DNA of 64,000 bases from Hydrogenoanaerobacterium sp032017025 (lineage in GTDB: Bacteria > Bacillota > Clostridia > Oscillospirales > Ruminococcaceae), in NCBI RefSeq assembly GCF_032017025.1, contig NZ_DALZQO010000002.1, forward strand, positions 124,001 through 188,000, read 5' to 3'. This document shows positions 42,301 through 50,628 of this stretch, piece by piece. Positions within the stretch are counted from its first letter, which is position 1; every line of letters starts with the position of its first letter. The notes beneath the pieces are model-generated. The model was not told where the DNA came from. It ran no database searches and saw only the letters and a list, made by a program, of their open reading frames with translations. The translations under genes were made by a program, and so were the position numbers.

Positions 42301-42689
42301 AGGCTTCTCATGGCTTAACCGAGCCGACAGGCATGATGTATTACAACGATCAGCCGCCGGAAACAATCTTTTACCAAGGTTTGGCACTACTCAAGCTGGG
42401 TGATGTAAACGGTGCGAACAGCCGCTTCCATAAACTGATTGCGTTTGGCGAAAAGCATATTTATGATACGGTGAAAATTGACTACTTCGCGGTATCGCTG
42501 CCCGACCTGCAAATTTTTGACGAGGACCTGAACAAAAAGAATAAGATTCACTGCCTGTATATGATGGGGCTCGGGCACCTTGGGTTGGGGGAAAGCAAAA
42601 CAGCAAAAAGTCAGCTTACCGAGGCTGCGCAGTTGGATATCAACCATCTTGGTGTAAACACACACCTCAAATTTAGTATTTCATTCTAA
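39369..42689 (+). CDS. DUF5107 domain and TPR-repeat protein
   Basis: The 1106-residue protein starts with a beta-rich DUF5107-like domain (about 10-330) in which PELGGRIQRALDKTNNYDFV and SGGIEFNWPQHHRP resemble galactose-mutarotase-fold proteins. A linker with beta strands follows, then many tetratricopeptide repeats (about 470-1090; for example KQKQAYDAFYKATWNGAWQD and RYDEANTLLKQFADAIGDA). There is no signal peptide, so it should be cytoplasmic. GGAGG precedes the ATG. A smaller mutarotase-fold protein follows in the same operon, next to an AraFGH-like importer. The biochemical function is unknown; sugar recognition or conversion organised by the TPR scaffold is a guess. Confidence 0.88.
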   Translation: MLKNITENVSVWEQDVVIPTYPVGTPDKNPMFLEKRVYQGSSGKVYPHSVIDKIYDEKIDQTYRAVFLENKYLHVMILPELGGRIQRALDKTNNYDFVYYNHVIKPALVGLNGPWISGGIEFNWPQHHRPSTYDPIHYTMKQNDDGSCTVAVSEIENMFRTKGMASFTLYPDKAYIEIKAQIYNRTNTPQTFLWWANPAIAVNDYTQSVFPPDVNAVMDHGKRDVSTFPIATGTYYKQDYSAGVDISRYKNIPVPTSYMAYHSDYDFIGGYDYREQAGILHVADHHISPGKKQWTWGCGDFGKAWDRNLTDEDGPYIELMTGCFTDNQPDFTWLKPYEEKVFTQYFMPYKAVGMIKNATIDAAVNLELTDSDLHVIAYATAQHEKAKVVIKAGGKTIADKTIKLSPVDTYEETFLVTAEIKESACTVEIYDECGNLLVDYTPKEKTIEKIPDPAKAVPAPEDCRTTEDLFLYGTHLEQYRHATFEPADYYKEGLRRDATDIRLNNGYGSLLMRRGLFAEARPYFETAIKKLTRSSPQPYDGEALYNLGICLRYLGKQKQAYDAFYKATWNGAWQDSSFYHLACIAAQNGDYNTAIEHIERSLIRNTQNIKARTLKTALLRKLGQIAQAKTFAEQTLVLDSMDFAAKYELAMLTGSDFSAVIAAFDQNHNECIEIALEYSDAGRYDEANTLLKQFADAIGDAQKVYPMVYYHLAYNYAKQNDTTNADKYLKLAAVACSDYCFPHRLEDILALQLAVKLNPQDAKAPYYLGNLWYDKKQYEKAISCWEQSAMLDDAFPTVHRNLSQAYYNKLGDFVQARAELEKAFALDKTDARVFMELDQLCKKMGDNHAARLARFEQHMDVVEERDDLYLEYITLQNFLGNYETAMQLIAQRKFHPWEGGEGKVPAQYIHCRVELAKQAISAGDYGKAVALLEEATIYPHNMGEGKLAGAQENNIYYYMGCAYAGMNNNEMSRECFAKASHGLTEPTGMMYYNDQPPETIFYQGLALLKLGDVNGANSRFHKLIAFGEKHIYDTVKIDYFAVSLPDLQIFDEDLNKKNKIHCLYMMGLGHLGLGESKTAKSQLTEAAQLDINHLGVNTHLKFSISF

Positions 42690-42710
42690 AACAGAAAGAA
42701 GAGAGAACCG

Positions 42711-43640
42711 ATGGTGCAAATTGAACCATTCCAAAATACAACTGCCATCGTGTTGCAAAATAGCCTGCTGCGTATTGCAGTATTGCCTGCAAAGGGTGGT
42801 AAGCTTGCATCTGTTTACAGCAAGCCAAAAGAGTTTGAACTGTTGTTTCAAAACCCCAAACCGCAGTATGGGGAGGCAAAACTTTATTCCCCGTTTGGGC
42901 AGTTTGAGGCGTGTGGCTTTGACGATGCATTTCCCACTATTAATGCGGGAGATGTAAGTGTAGGGGGAAAACGCATCTCCTACCCCGACCACGGTGAAAT
43001 CTGGTCATCCAAGTTTGACTACCGCATTGAGCAGGAGCGAGTGGAGCTTTGCTTTCAAAGTGAGATACTGCCTTATAGGTACATCAAAAATATTTGGCTG
43101 GATGGAGACAGCGTGATATGCAGTTATGAGATTACCAACATCGGCCGCGTGGAGTTTCCGTATCTGTGGGCATTCCACTGCCTTGTAAGCTACCGTGAGG
43201 ATATGCGGCTGTTGATGCCCGAGGGTGTAGAGCGGGTGGAAAACGTCTGTGCATCTCCCCTGTTTGGCGAGGTGGGCGAGATATACCGTTATCCTGTGGA
43301 TACCGTAATGGGGGGGCAGAACTGGGATTTTCGCTCGGTTCTTCCTGCGCATCCCAAATCTATGGCGAAATACTACGTGCAAGGTGCGGTGAAACAGGGC
43401 TTTTGCGGATATGAGTACCCCAGTGAAAATGTGCGCGCACTGATTACCTACGATGCAGAGAAATTACCCTATCTTGGCTTTTGGATTACCACAGGTGGCT
43501 ACCGCGGTGACTGCAACTGTGCGCTTGAGCCTGCGACAGGTTATTACGACAGCATTGCCACGGCACAGAAAAATGGGTGCTGTTCTGGCCTACAGCCGGG
43601 TGAGACGCTGCGATTCGAGATTAAAATTACGCTGCAATAA
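42711..43640 (+). CDS. Aldose-1-epimerase-like protein
   Basis: This 309-residue protein looks like a galactose-mutarotase-fold member: LRIAVLPAKGGKLASVYSKP near the start, FDDAFPTINAG, and a late ALEPATGYYDSIATAQ resembling the family's C-terminal glutamate region (here E in ALEP). It has no signal peptide. AAGAAGAGAG precedes the ATG, 21 bases after the DUF5107-TPR gene, so both form one operon ended by a hairpin. It may interconvert sugar anomers or act on the same substrate as its neighbour. Confidence 0.82.
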   Translation: MVQIEPFQNTTAIVLQNSLLRIAVLPAKGGKLASVYSKPKEFELLFQNPKPQYGEAKLYSPFGQFEACGFDDAFPTINAGDVSVGGKRISYPDHGEIWSSKFDYRIEQERVELCFQSEILPYRYIKNIWLDGDSVICSYEITNIGRVEFPYLWAFHCLVSYREDMRLLMPEGVERVENVCASPLFGEVGEIYRYPVDTVMGGQNWDFRSVLPAHPKSMAKYYVQGAVKQGFCGYEYPSENVRALITYDAEKLPYLGFWITTGGYRGDCNCALEPATGYYDSIATAQKNGCCSGLQPGETLRFEIKITLQ

Positions 43641-43675
43641 AAAAAGGCGCTGAGGAAACTCCTCAGCGCTTTTTA
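43639..43675. terminator. Bidirectional terminator between convergent genes
   Basis: GCGCTGAGG and CCTCAGCGC pair perfectly around a five-base loop, flanked by A residues on the left and five T on the right, so it works on both strands (mutarotase-like gene and AraC gene). Confidence 0.9.
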
Positions 43676-43685
43676 ACGTAAAATA

Positions 43686-44531
43686 TTAAAATGGCATGTG
43701 GCGGAATTTGTTGGGTGAGATACCGGTACGGCTGTGAAATGTATAAATAAAATTGGATGAACTGTTAAAGCCTGCTGCTGTGGCAATCTCCGCAATCGAG
43801 CTATTTGTCTTCTTTAGCAAACTTTTGGCGCTGTCCAGGCGTACTTTAAGAAGATACTCGTACGGCGAATAGCCTGTCTGTTTTTTAAACATGCGTGACA
43901 GGTGAGAGGGGCTCATAGATACATTTTTTGCAATATCCTCTACGGTGATGCTTCTGCGATAGTTTGTTTTAATAAAGTTCATCGCATCAAAGATGACGCC
44001 GCCCTCCAGCTCCAACGCGCCTGAAACCGAGGTTGCAGATACCAGGTTGCAAAGCAGTGTGTGGATGATGCAGGAGACAGACGGTTCTGAGATGGTTAAA
44101 TGCTTGCGAAAAATCTCCAAAATACTATTGATGGAGTTTATGAATAAAGCAGAATTTTCGCAGGGGAGTACAACGCCCTGCGTTTTTAAAATATTTTCGG
44201 CAAACTCAAGGCTTTGGCTGCCGTCAAAATGCAGCCAAAGGCTTTTTAAATGTCCGTCAGTGTAGTATTCATGCGGCTTGTAGCAGTTGGCCAGTACAAT
44301 TTCACCGCTGCCGGCAAGATACGTTCGTCCCTCAAATTTAACGGTACAGCTGCCTTCAAGTACATACATCAGCAGCACGCTGTTGTAGCTGGAACGGCGG
44401 ATATGATAACCAGCCTCGCAGGTATAACTGCCTGCACAAAGCAGGTAGTAGAACAGGTTCTTTGCCTGAATAGACGGTGTGGCGAAGTAATAATCAGAAC
44501 CGGGCAATACGCCGGGGTCGGTACACTTCAT
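43686..44531 (-). CDS. AraC-family regulator with cupin-like sensor
   Basis: The 281-residue regulator has an N-terminal beta-barrel (about 20-150; SYNSVLLMYVLEGSCTVKFE) and a C-terminal AraC double helix-turn-helix (about 180-280; SPSHLSRMFKKQTGYSPYEY, later FNSSSNFIYTFHSRTGISPN). AGGGGGT precedes the ATG of MKCTDPGVLPG. It diverges from the AraFGH-like importer and converges with the DUF5107 operon. It is a natural candidate to control either, by analogy with AraC-type sugar regulators. Confidence 0.92.
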   Translation of the reverse strand: MKCTDPGVLPGSDYYFATPSIQAKNLFYYLLCAGSYTCEAGYHIRRSSYNSVLLMYVLEGSCTVKFEGRTYLAGSGEIVLANCYKPHEYYTDGHLKSLWLHFDGSQSLEFAENILKTQGVVLPCENSALFINSINSILEIFRKHLTISEPSVSCIIHTLLCNLVSATSVSGALELEGGVIFDAMNFIKTNYRRSITVEDIAKNVSMSPSHLSRMFKKQTGYSPYEYLLKVRLDSAKSLLKKTNSSIAEIATAAGFNSSSNFIYTFHSRTGISPNKFRHMPF

Positions 44532-44784
44532 AAAAATACCCCCTGCACAAATTGTTGATTCTATCTTAGCATTGATTTTAAGGTATCGCAAGGACTAAGC
44601 AGGATTCTTAAACTTTATGGATGGATTTTCTTAATTTTTAAATAAGAAGTTAATAAAGTATAAAAATCCGTTAATATTTTATACTCTCAAGATGTTAAAA
44701 AGCAAGTATAATCCAATTGTAGAGAAAAAACAAAAGGGCAACACTGCCGTGTTTTTATCCGAATAAAATATGAGGAGGGAGAAA
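44532..44784 (+). promoter_or_regulatory. Divergent promoter region, AraC gene and AraG-like gene
   Basis: TATAAT (44707-44712) fits a plus-strand -10 box and lacks a -35, as expected for an activator-dependent promoter. An inverted repeat TTCTTA (44628-44633) and TAAGAA (44643-44648) lies upstream and could be a regulator site. GAGGAGGGAG serves the AraG-like gene. Confidence 0.45.
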
Positions 44785-46299
44785 ATGTCCGAATACCTCA
44801 AATTTGAAAAAATTTGTATGGAATTTCCAGGTGTTAAAGCGCTTAGCGATATGAGCTTTGGGGTTAACAAAGGTGAAATCGTCGCTTTTCTTGGTGAAAA
44901 CGGAGCCGGAAAATCCACTCTGCTCAAGATTCTAAATGGTGACTATCGGCATACCAGCGGTAAAATTTATATTGATGGCAAAGAAGTTGTATTCCACTCT
45001 CCAAATGAGGCAATCAAAGCAGGCGTCAGTGTCATCTATCAGGAAAGGCAGCTTGCACCCTACCTTTCTGTGGCAGAAAACATTTTTATGGGTAATCCAC
45101 CTACCAAAAATGGATTTATAGATTTTAAGGAATTGAACAAGAAGGCGCAAGAAATCATCGATGAATTTGGCTTGCCGATTGCGCCGGAAACCCCGGTTAA
45201 AAAGATTTCGGTTGCATTCCAGCAAATGGTAGAGATTATGAAGGCATACAACCGTAAAGCGGATATCCTTTGTTTTGACGAGCCTACCGCACCGCTCACC
45301 GATTCTGAAATTGTCATTCTGTTTCAAATCATCAATAAGCTCAAAGCACAGGGAAAAGCAATCATCTACGTTTCGCACCGAATGAACGAGATGTTTGAAC
45401 TTACCGATCGAGTCGTTGTATTTAAAGACGGCAAACTGATGGGAGTGGAGAAAACCAAGGAGGTTACGGAAGCCAAGCTCATTAAAATGATGGTTGGGCG
45501 GGATATAGGCGACGTATTCAACGATCTCAAGCGTAATGAAACGATTGGTGATGTGATTCTGGAGATGAAAAATGTCTCCACAGAATACATCAAAAACATC
45601 AATTTACAGGTGAGGGCAGGCGAAATCGTGGGCTTTTCGGGGCTTGCAGGGGCGGGCAGAACCGAGGTTGCACGGGCAATTTTTGGTGCCGACCCAATTG
45701 TTTCTGGTGAGATGATGCTCAAAGGGGAACGTTACGCCCCAAAATCGCCAAGAGATGCCATGAACCGTCACATTGCACTTTGCCCCGAGGACAGAAAGCT
45801 GGAAGGCCTTTCGCTGATTCTGACGGTACGTGAAAATAGTTCACTTGCTATTTTGGGCAACCTGTGCAAAGCAGGATTTGTAAACTTCGGTCATGAACGG
45901 GGCTTTACCGAAAAGGCGGTCAAAGAGTTCAATATTAAAACCCCGTCGATTGAGCAAAAGGTGCTCAACCTTTCGGGCGGAAATCAGCAAAAGATTGTAT
46001 TGGCCCGCTGGATGGCAATGAACCCGCAGCTTATCATTTTTGATGAGCCCACCAAGGGCATAGACGTTGGTGCAAAATCAGAAATTTATCAAATGATCTG
46101 CGAGGCCGCAAGAAAAGGCGTGGCGGTTATCATGATTTCATCAGAGCTGCCTGAAGTAATCGGTATATCCGATCGGATTATGGTGATGAAAGATGGCGGC
46201 ATTAAGGCGGAAATACCGCGTAGTGAAGCCACAGAGCAATTGATTTTGAGCTACGCTATGCTGGATGAAAACAGAAATGAAAAGGAGGCGGCCATATAA
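44785..46299 (+). CDS. AraG-like sugar ABC ATPase
   Basis: This 504-residue ATPase has two ABC halves: Walker A GENGAGKST with DEPTAPL in the first, and a degenerate GLAGAGRTE with LSGGNQQK and DEPTKGID in the second. It belongs to the RbsA/AraG/MglA class. AGGAGGGAG precedes the ATG of MSEYLKFEKIC. The next gene starts on the last base of its stop codon. The binding protein of this operon resembles AraF, suggesting arabinose or a similar pentose or hexose. Confidence 0.93.
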   Translation: MSEYLKFEKICMEFPGVKALSDMSFGVNKGEIVAFLGENGAGKSTLLKILNGDYRHTSGKIYIDGKEVVFHSPNEAIKAGVSVIYQERQLAPYLSVAENIFMGNPPTKNGFIDFKELNKKAQEIIDEFGLPIAPETPVKKISVAFQQMVEIMKAYNRKADILCFDEPTAPLTDSEIVILFQIINKLKAQGKAIIYVSHRMNEMFELTDRVVVFKDGKLMGVEKTKEVTEAKLIKMMVGRDIGDVFNDLKRNETIGDVILEMKNVSTEYIKNINLQVRAGEIVGFSGLAGAGRTEVARAIFGADPIVSGEMMLKGERYAPKSPRDAMNRHIALCPEDRKLEGLSLILTVRENSSLAILGNLCKAGFVNFGHERGFTEKAVKEFNIKTPSIEQKVLNLSGGNQQKIVLARWMAMNPQLIIFDEPTKGIDVGAKSEIYQMICEAARKGVAVIMISSELPEVIGISDRIMVMKDGGIKAEIPRSEATEQLILSYAMLDENRNEKEAAI

Positions 46300-47294
46300 T
46301 GCAAAGCACCACTGTTAAAAAAAGAGGCTTTGATTTTAAAACAGAGCTGAAACGCATTTTAAAATCAGATAACATCAGCCTTATTTTTGCACTGATTGTG
46401 ATGGTTATTGTATTCGCATCGCTCAATAAAAACTATTTTACGGATAGAAACCTAATCAGTGTATTGACGTCGGCATCCCTAACAGGTCTAATCTGTGTAG
46501 GAGAGGCAATGCTACTCATCGGAAACCATATGGATTTATCGGTTGGATCTTCGGCAGCATTTTCCGGTGTTCTTGCTGCTCTGCTGATGAAACAGGGGCT
46601 TCCTGCTGGTGTTACAATTTTAACGGTCATCGCGGTGGGCGCTTTGGCGGGCTGCTGTATTGCGTTCTTTGTTACCAAGCTCAAAATGTCCTCATTCATC
46701 GCAACTGTTGCAATGCAGTCTATCATGCGCGGTTTTGCATTTATCATTTCCAATGGCGAAGGTGTATTGATTACCAACCCTGCCTTTTTAAAGATAGGTA
46801 GTATGAAAATTTTAGGCTCGCGTTTTCTTACATTCCCAATCTTCTTTATGCTTTTAATTTTTGTTTTGTTTGGTATTATCTTAAAACGTACACGAGTGGG
46901 CAGAGAAATTTACATAGTGGGCGGCAACCCCACTGCAGCAAGGCTTGCAGGTATTTCCATCGAAAAAACCACCTATCTGCTGTTCATTAATATGAATGTG
47001 CTGGCTGCCATGGGCGGTATGATTTTGGCGGCGCGTATGAATACCGGGCAACCGCAGGCTTGTGTTGGTTTGGAATTTGACGGTATTACAGCTGCAATTC
47101 TAGGCGGCGTATCCAATCAGGGTGGCGTCGGTTCAATATTTGGCGCTTTTCTCGGTTTGACAATTTTGCAGGGTTTCAATAACGGCTTGATTATGCTGAA
47201 TGTTCAGTCATTCTGGCAGAATGTTGCAAAGGGTGCACTGCTGTTACTCGCATTGACGTTTGATTACCTGAGAGCAAAAAAACGCAAAGCATAA
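46299..47294 (+). CDS. AraH-like sugar ABC permease
   Basis: The 331-residue permease has about eight to ten helices and the family signature EAMLLIGNHMDLSVGSSAAF. GNPTAARLAGISIEKT and ILGGVSNQGGVGSIFGAF follow. AAAGGAGG within the end of the ATPase gene serves as ribosome binding site. It forms the membrane channel of the AraFGH-like importer and is followed 65 bases later by the binding-protein gene. Confidence 0.93.
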   Translation: MQSTTVKKRGFDFKTELKRILKSDNISLIFALIVMVIVFASLNKNYFTDRNLISVLTSASLTGLICVGEAMLLIGNHMDLSVGSSAAFSGVLAALLMKQGLPAGVTILTVIAVGALAGCCIAFFVTKLKMSSFIATVAMQSIMRGFAFIISNGEGVLITNPAFLKIGSMKILGSRFLTFPIFFMLLIFVLFGIILKRTRVGREIYIVGGNPTAARLAGISIEKTTYLLFINMNVLAAMGGMILAARMNTGQPQACVGLEFDGITAAILGGVSNQGGVGSIFGAFLGLTILQGFNNGLIMLNVQSFWQNVAKGALLLLALTFDYLRAKKRKA

Positions 47295-47359
47295 CCGTAG
47301 ACAGGAGTATACTTTCAGCCGAGAGGCTGGTAAGATATAAATATTAGGAGGTTTTTACA

Positions 47360-48415
47360 ATGAAAAAAGCAATAGCATTGGCACTTGCTCTGGTTCTTGC
47401 ACTCGGTATGTTCGGCTGCGGTTCCCAGCCTACACAGAGTTCGGCACCGGCTGCCCCGTCTGAGTCGGCTGCCCCATCGGAAAGCAAACCGGAAGAGACC
47501 CCTAAGAAAGACATTGTAATTGCGGGTATTTACAAAGCAGGCGACCAGCAGTGGTTCATCGGCGAAGGCGAAGCTGCAAAAGCAAAAAGCCTTGAAATGG
47601 GCGCAAAAGACTTTATGTTTATTGATGCGAAAATGAACCCCGATACTTATCTGCAGGCACTTGATAATGCCATTACACAGGGCGTTTCGGGTATTCTGGT
47701 TTGCGTGCCTGACCAGAAGCTTTCCGCAGTTACTGTACAGAAATGTAAAGATGCCGGCATTCCCGTTATTGCTGCTGATGATCAGTTGCTGGATGAGAAC
47801 GGCAAAATGATCGCTCCCTGGGTTGGTATTGACGGCAAAGCAATTGGTGTTGCGGTTGGTGAGTGGACTGCTAACTACGTAAATGAGAACAAAATGACCG
47901 GCGATGACTGCGGCGTTCTGTACCTCACTATGGATCAGGTTTCAAGCTGTGTACCCAGAACAGAGGGCCAGATGGAATCTTGGAACAAAATCCTCCCCGA
48001 TTGGAAAAAAGAGAACGTATTTAAATCCGACTACAATGGCGAGCAGGACAAGGCTTACAATGCAGCTGCCGGTATCTTTACCGCAAACCCGCAGATCAAA
48101 AAATGGATTGTTATGACCCCCAACGATGAGGGCGCTGCCGGTGCTACCCGTGCACTCGAGGCTGCAGGGCTGGATAAAGACGCTGTAGTTTGCGGCATTG
48201 GCGGTTACCTAGCAAAACTTGAATTTGCCAAAGCAGAATCCTCTGCATTTAAAGCAACTGCTTTCATCAACTACGTTGACGTCGGTGCTTACTCCGCAGA
48301 GAACATGATGAACTTCCTCAATAACGGCACAGAGATTCCTATGGAATTTAAAACCCCTGCGGTTATGATTACCAAAGAAAACTACAAAGAGATCATGAAA
48401 GATCAGGCGGAATAA
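47360..48415 (+). CDS. AraF-like sugar-binding lipoprotein
   Basis: The 351-residue protein has a lipoprotein signal peptide (GMFGC, Cys20), a Ser/Pro/Ala linker and a type I periplasmic-binding domain. Its segment GILVCVPDQKLSAVTVQKCK followed by IPVIAADDQLLDENGK matches my memory of E. coli L-arabinose-binding protein (GFVICTPDPKLG…VIAVDDQ). MTPNDEGAAGATRALEAAG also fits. Arabinose, or a close relative such as galactose or xylose, is therefore the likely ligand. TAGGAGG precedes the ATG. A large hairpin follows the gene. Confidence 0.9.
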   Translation: MKKAIALALALVLALGMFGCGSQPTQSSAPAAPSESAAPSESKPEETPKKDIVIAGIYKAGDQQWFIGEGEAAKAKSLEMGAKDFMFIDAKMNPDTYLQALDNAITQGVSGILVCVPDQKLSAVTVQKCKDAGIPVIAADDQLLDENGKMIAPWVGIDGKAIGVAVGEWTANYVNENKMTGDDCGVLYLTMDQVSSCVPRTEGQMESWNKILPDWKKENVFKSDYNGEQDKAYNAAAGIFTANPQIKKWIVMTPNDEGAAGATRALEAAGLDKDAVVCGIGGYLAKLEFAKAESSAFKATAFINYVDVGAYSAENMMNFLNNGTEIPMEFKTPAVMITKENYKEIMKDQAE

Positions 48416-48438
48416 CTTTATAACTTTGTGACAAGGTT

Positions 48439-48481
48439 ATGCAATTATCCATGCGGGTTCACCCGGCATGGATAATTGCAT
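48439..48481 (+). terminator. Very long hairpin terminator of the AraFGH-like operon
   Basis: ATGCAATTATCCATGC pairs perfectly over 16 bases with its complement, with CGGG/CCCG nested at the top. Only TTT follows directly. Confidence 0.85.
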
Positions 48482-48500
48482 TTGGATAGGGATTGCTTTT

Positions 48501-48786
48501 TATGCTATAATAACCGATACGGTTCTTATATTTTATTTAAATGCCTTTGGCTCGCCCCTCAAGGGGCAACCGCCAAAACGGCAAATTTTATCATAAGCGC
48601 TACGCTTTTTATGCTATAATAAAACAAACATTCAGCCTTTGGCTGAATGCCGCGCGCAGCGCGGTACTTGCTGTTTGGCAAATATGTTTTATTACATCGG
48701 AAACGGTCTTTGCGTGCCTTAGCACGCAAACTTGCGCTATGCGCAAGTGCAAAACTGTGTTTTAAGACCGGGTTATGCTATAATAG
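48501..48786. repeat. Array of short palindromes and TATGCTATAATA motifs
   Basis: The non-coding stretch 48482-48835 is packed with perfect small hairpins: CATTCAGCC/GGCTGAATG, CCGCGC/GCGCGG, TTTGCGTGC/GCACGCAAA, ACTTGCGC/GCGCAAGT and GCCCCT/AGGGGC. CGGTCTT/AAGACCG encloses two of them. The motif TATGCTATAATA, an ideal extended -10 promoter (TGN-TATAAT), occurs at 48501, 48610 and 48774. A related copy lies near 8699. It resembles a degenerate palindromic repeat family, perhaps supplying promoters to the kinase gene downstream. Frames across it are not genes. Confidence 0.7.
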
Positions 48787-48835
48787 GAAGCAAAATGCGT
48801 TGTATTTGAGCAGGGTAGAAAAAGGAGGGGGCGGG

Positions 48836-50593
48836 GTGGAGGTTAAGGCAAAGCAGCTCCATGCAAAAAGCATTAACACACGTATTGTGCTGTCCTTCTC
48901 AATGCTCATCGCAACGATTATTGTGTTTATACTGAGTATTACCAGCATTGTGTTTACCAGCCGGTTTATGGAACAGAAAAACAACCTGATGCTGGAGAAA
49001 ATGGCCTTCATTACGCAGGATATTGAGGAAAATATCAACGGCTACCGTAAGCTGACTGCAGCGGTCAAACGTGATGCTGTGGTAAAGCTGTACCTGGAAA
49101 ATCCGTATGAGGATTATGACAATCTCGAGCAGCGGCTGGATGAACTTGCACAGTATACTTACGGAGTAGAGCGCATCATTTTGTTGGATGCCGACTTTAA
49201 GATTTTGGATAAATATTATAGCATGAAGGATTTTCGGCAGCAGTTTATGCGCGCATCCGGAATGATCAATATCTGGGAAATGAAACGTGACGAATTCTTC
49301 TCTGCACCGCATAATTTTCCATCCGCAGGCAGTTTGAAGGATTATATGGAAAACTTAAAAATTTCATATATCAGTGTCATCCGAGATGACAATTTTAAAG
49401 TGAAGGGCTACATCATTTTAAACACAGCAAGGAACTATCTGTTTTCGGGTAAACAGGAATATGCTAAATCTTTATTCGACAATACCTATATTATCTCTAA
49501 AAGCGGAGACATCATCTACCGCTTTGGTGACAAGGATAAATATACAGAGAAACAGGCGGTAGAATTTGCTCAGTCGGGTTATTTCAATGAGTGCATTCAA
49601 ACCAACAGGCAGAATACTCTGTTTAAGCAGACAGTACTGTCATATCCGGAGTGGATTGTAGTGGGTATATCGTCCGATGCAAACTTGAAAAAAGATTTAA
49701 ATGTCATTCACAATACAATTATGTGCGCGGGGCTTCTTGGGTTGATTACCGTTGTGGTTATCAGCCGTGTCATATCCAACAAAATTACACAGCCCATCTA
49801 CAGTATCAAGCAGGCAATGGGGCGCTTTGAGCAGGGTGAAATGCCTGAAAAGCTCATACCTACTACCGAGGACGAGCTCGGCTATTTGGTAAACGGCTTT
49901 AACAGAATGCTCGATGACATCAGCCGGTTTGTAGATGCGATCTACCATGAGCAGGAGGAAAAGAAAAAAGCGGAGGTTGCGGCACTTAAATTTCAGCTGG
50001 AATCACTGCAAAGCCAAATAAACCCCCACTTTTTATATAATACACTGAACACGGTTTCCTATCTATCGCTCAAAAACCGTACAGAAGAAATTCGTGAACT
50101 GATTCAGTCACTGAATACTCTGCTCCGCTCCACCCTCTCTGACCAGAGCGAGCTGGTGACAGTAGAAAAGGAAATTTACTTCTTAGAATCTTATGTTAAG
50201 ATACAAAACTACCGTTATGAGGATATGATCCATTTTACATATGAAGTGGAGGATGAGGCGCTGGGCTGCACCTTGCCTAAACTTATTTTACAGCCGTTGG
50301 TGGAGAACAGCCTCCTGCACGGCATCTACCCGAAGGGAACAGCGGGAAATGTGCACGTAAGCATTCGCTGTGTGGATGACGGTATCCATATATCGGTTGC
50401 CGACAACGGAATAGGCATTGCCCCCGCTATCTTAAAAACAATGAGCAACAAATCCAAAGGATTTAATCGCATCGGGCTAAAAAATGTAGACGAACGTTTG
50501 CAGCTTTATTACGGAGAGCCCTCTAAAATTTTTATTGAATCGGTTGTTGGAGAGGGAACTACCGTATGCTTTACAATTCCAAAACAGTCTTAG
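48836..50593 (+). CDS. YesM-type sensor histidine kinase
   Basis: The 585-residue kinase starts at a GTG seven bases after AAAGGAGG; the longer frame upstream runs through the hairpin array. Membrane helices at about 16-40 and 293-312 flank a large extracytoplasmic Cache-like sensor domain (about 45-290). HAMP (about 313-365), a coiled coil, the His_kinase motif INPHFLYNTLNTVSYLSLKN and a HATPase domain (PLVENSLLHG, DNGIGI) follow. It pairs with the response regulator 35 bases downstream and lies just after the AraFGH-like importer, which it may control. Confidence 0.93.
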   Translation: MEVKAKQLHAKSINTRIVLSFSMLIATIIVFILSITSIVFTSRFMEQKNNLMLEKMAFITQDIEENINGYRKLTAAVKRDAVVKLYLENPYEDYDNLEQRLDELAQYTYGVERIILLDADFKILDKYYSMKDFRQQFMRASGMINIWEMKRDEFFSAPHNFPSAGSLKDYMENLKISYISVIRDDNFKVKGYIILNTARNYLFSGKQEYAKSLFDNTYIISKSGDIIYRFGDKDKYTEKQAVEFAQSGYFNECIQTNRQNTLFKQTVLSYPEWIVVGISSDANLKKDLNVIHNTIMCAGLLGLITVVVISRVISNKITQPIYSIKQAMGRFEQGEMPEKLIPTTEDELGYLVNGFNRMLDDISRFVDAIYHEQEEKKKAEVAALKFQLESLQSQINPHFLYNTLNTVSYLSLKNRTEEIRELIQSLNTLLRSTLSDQSELVTVEKEIYFLESYVKIQNYRYEDMIHFTYEVEDEALGCTLPKLILQPLVENSLLHGIYPKGTAGNVHVSIRCVDDGIHISVADNGIGIAPAILKTMSNKSKGFNRIGLKNVDERLQLYYGEPSKIFIESVVGEGTTVCFTIPKQS

Positions 50594-50628
50594 CATGAGC
50601 AGAATTTTGATCGACGGGAGATGATTGC

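Noticed and set aside
48541..48765. Frame through the hairpin array upstream of the kinase
   Set aside because: It runs across non-coding palindromes; the kinase has its own GTG start with a strong ribosome binding site.
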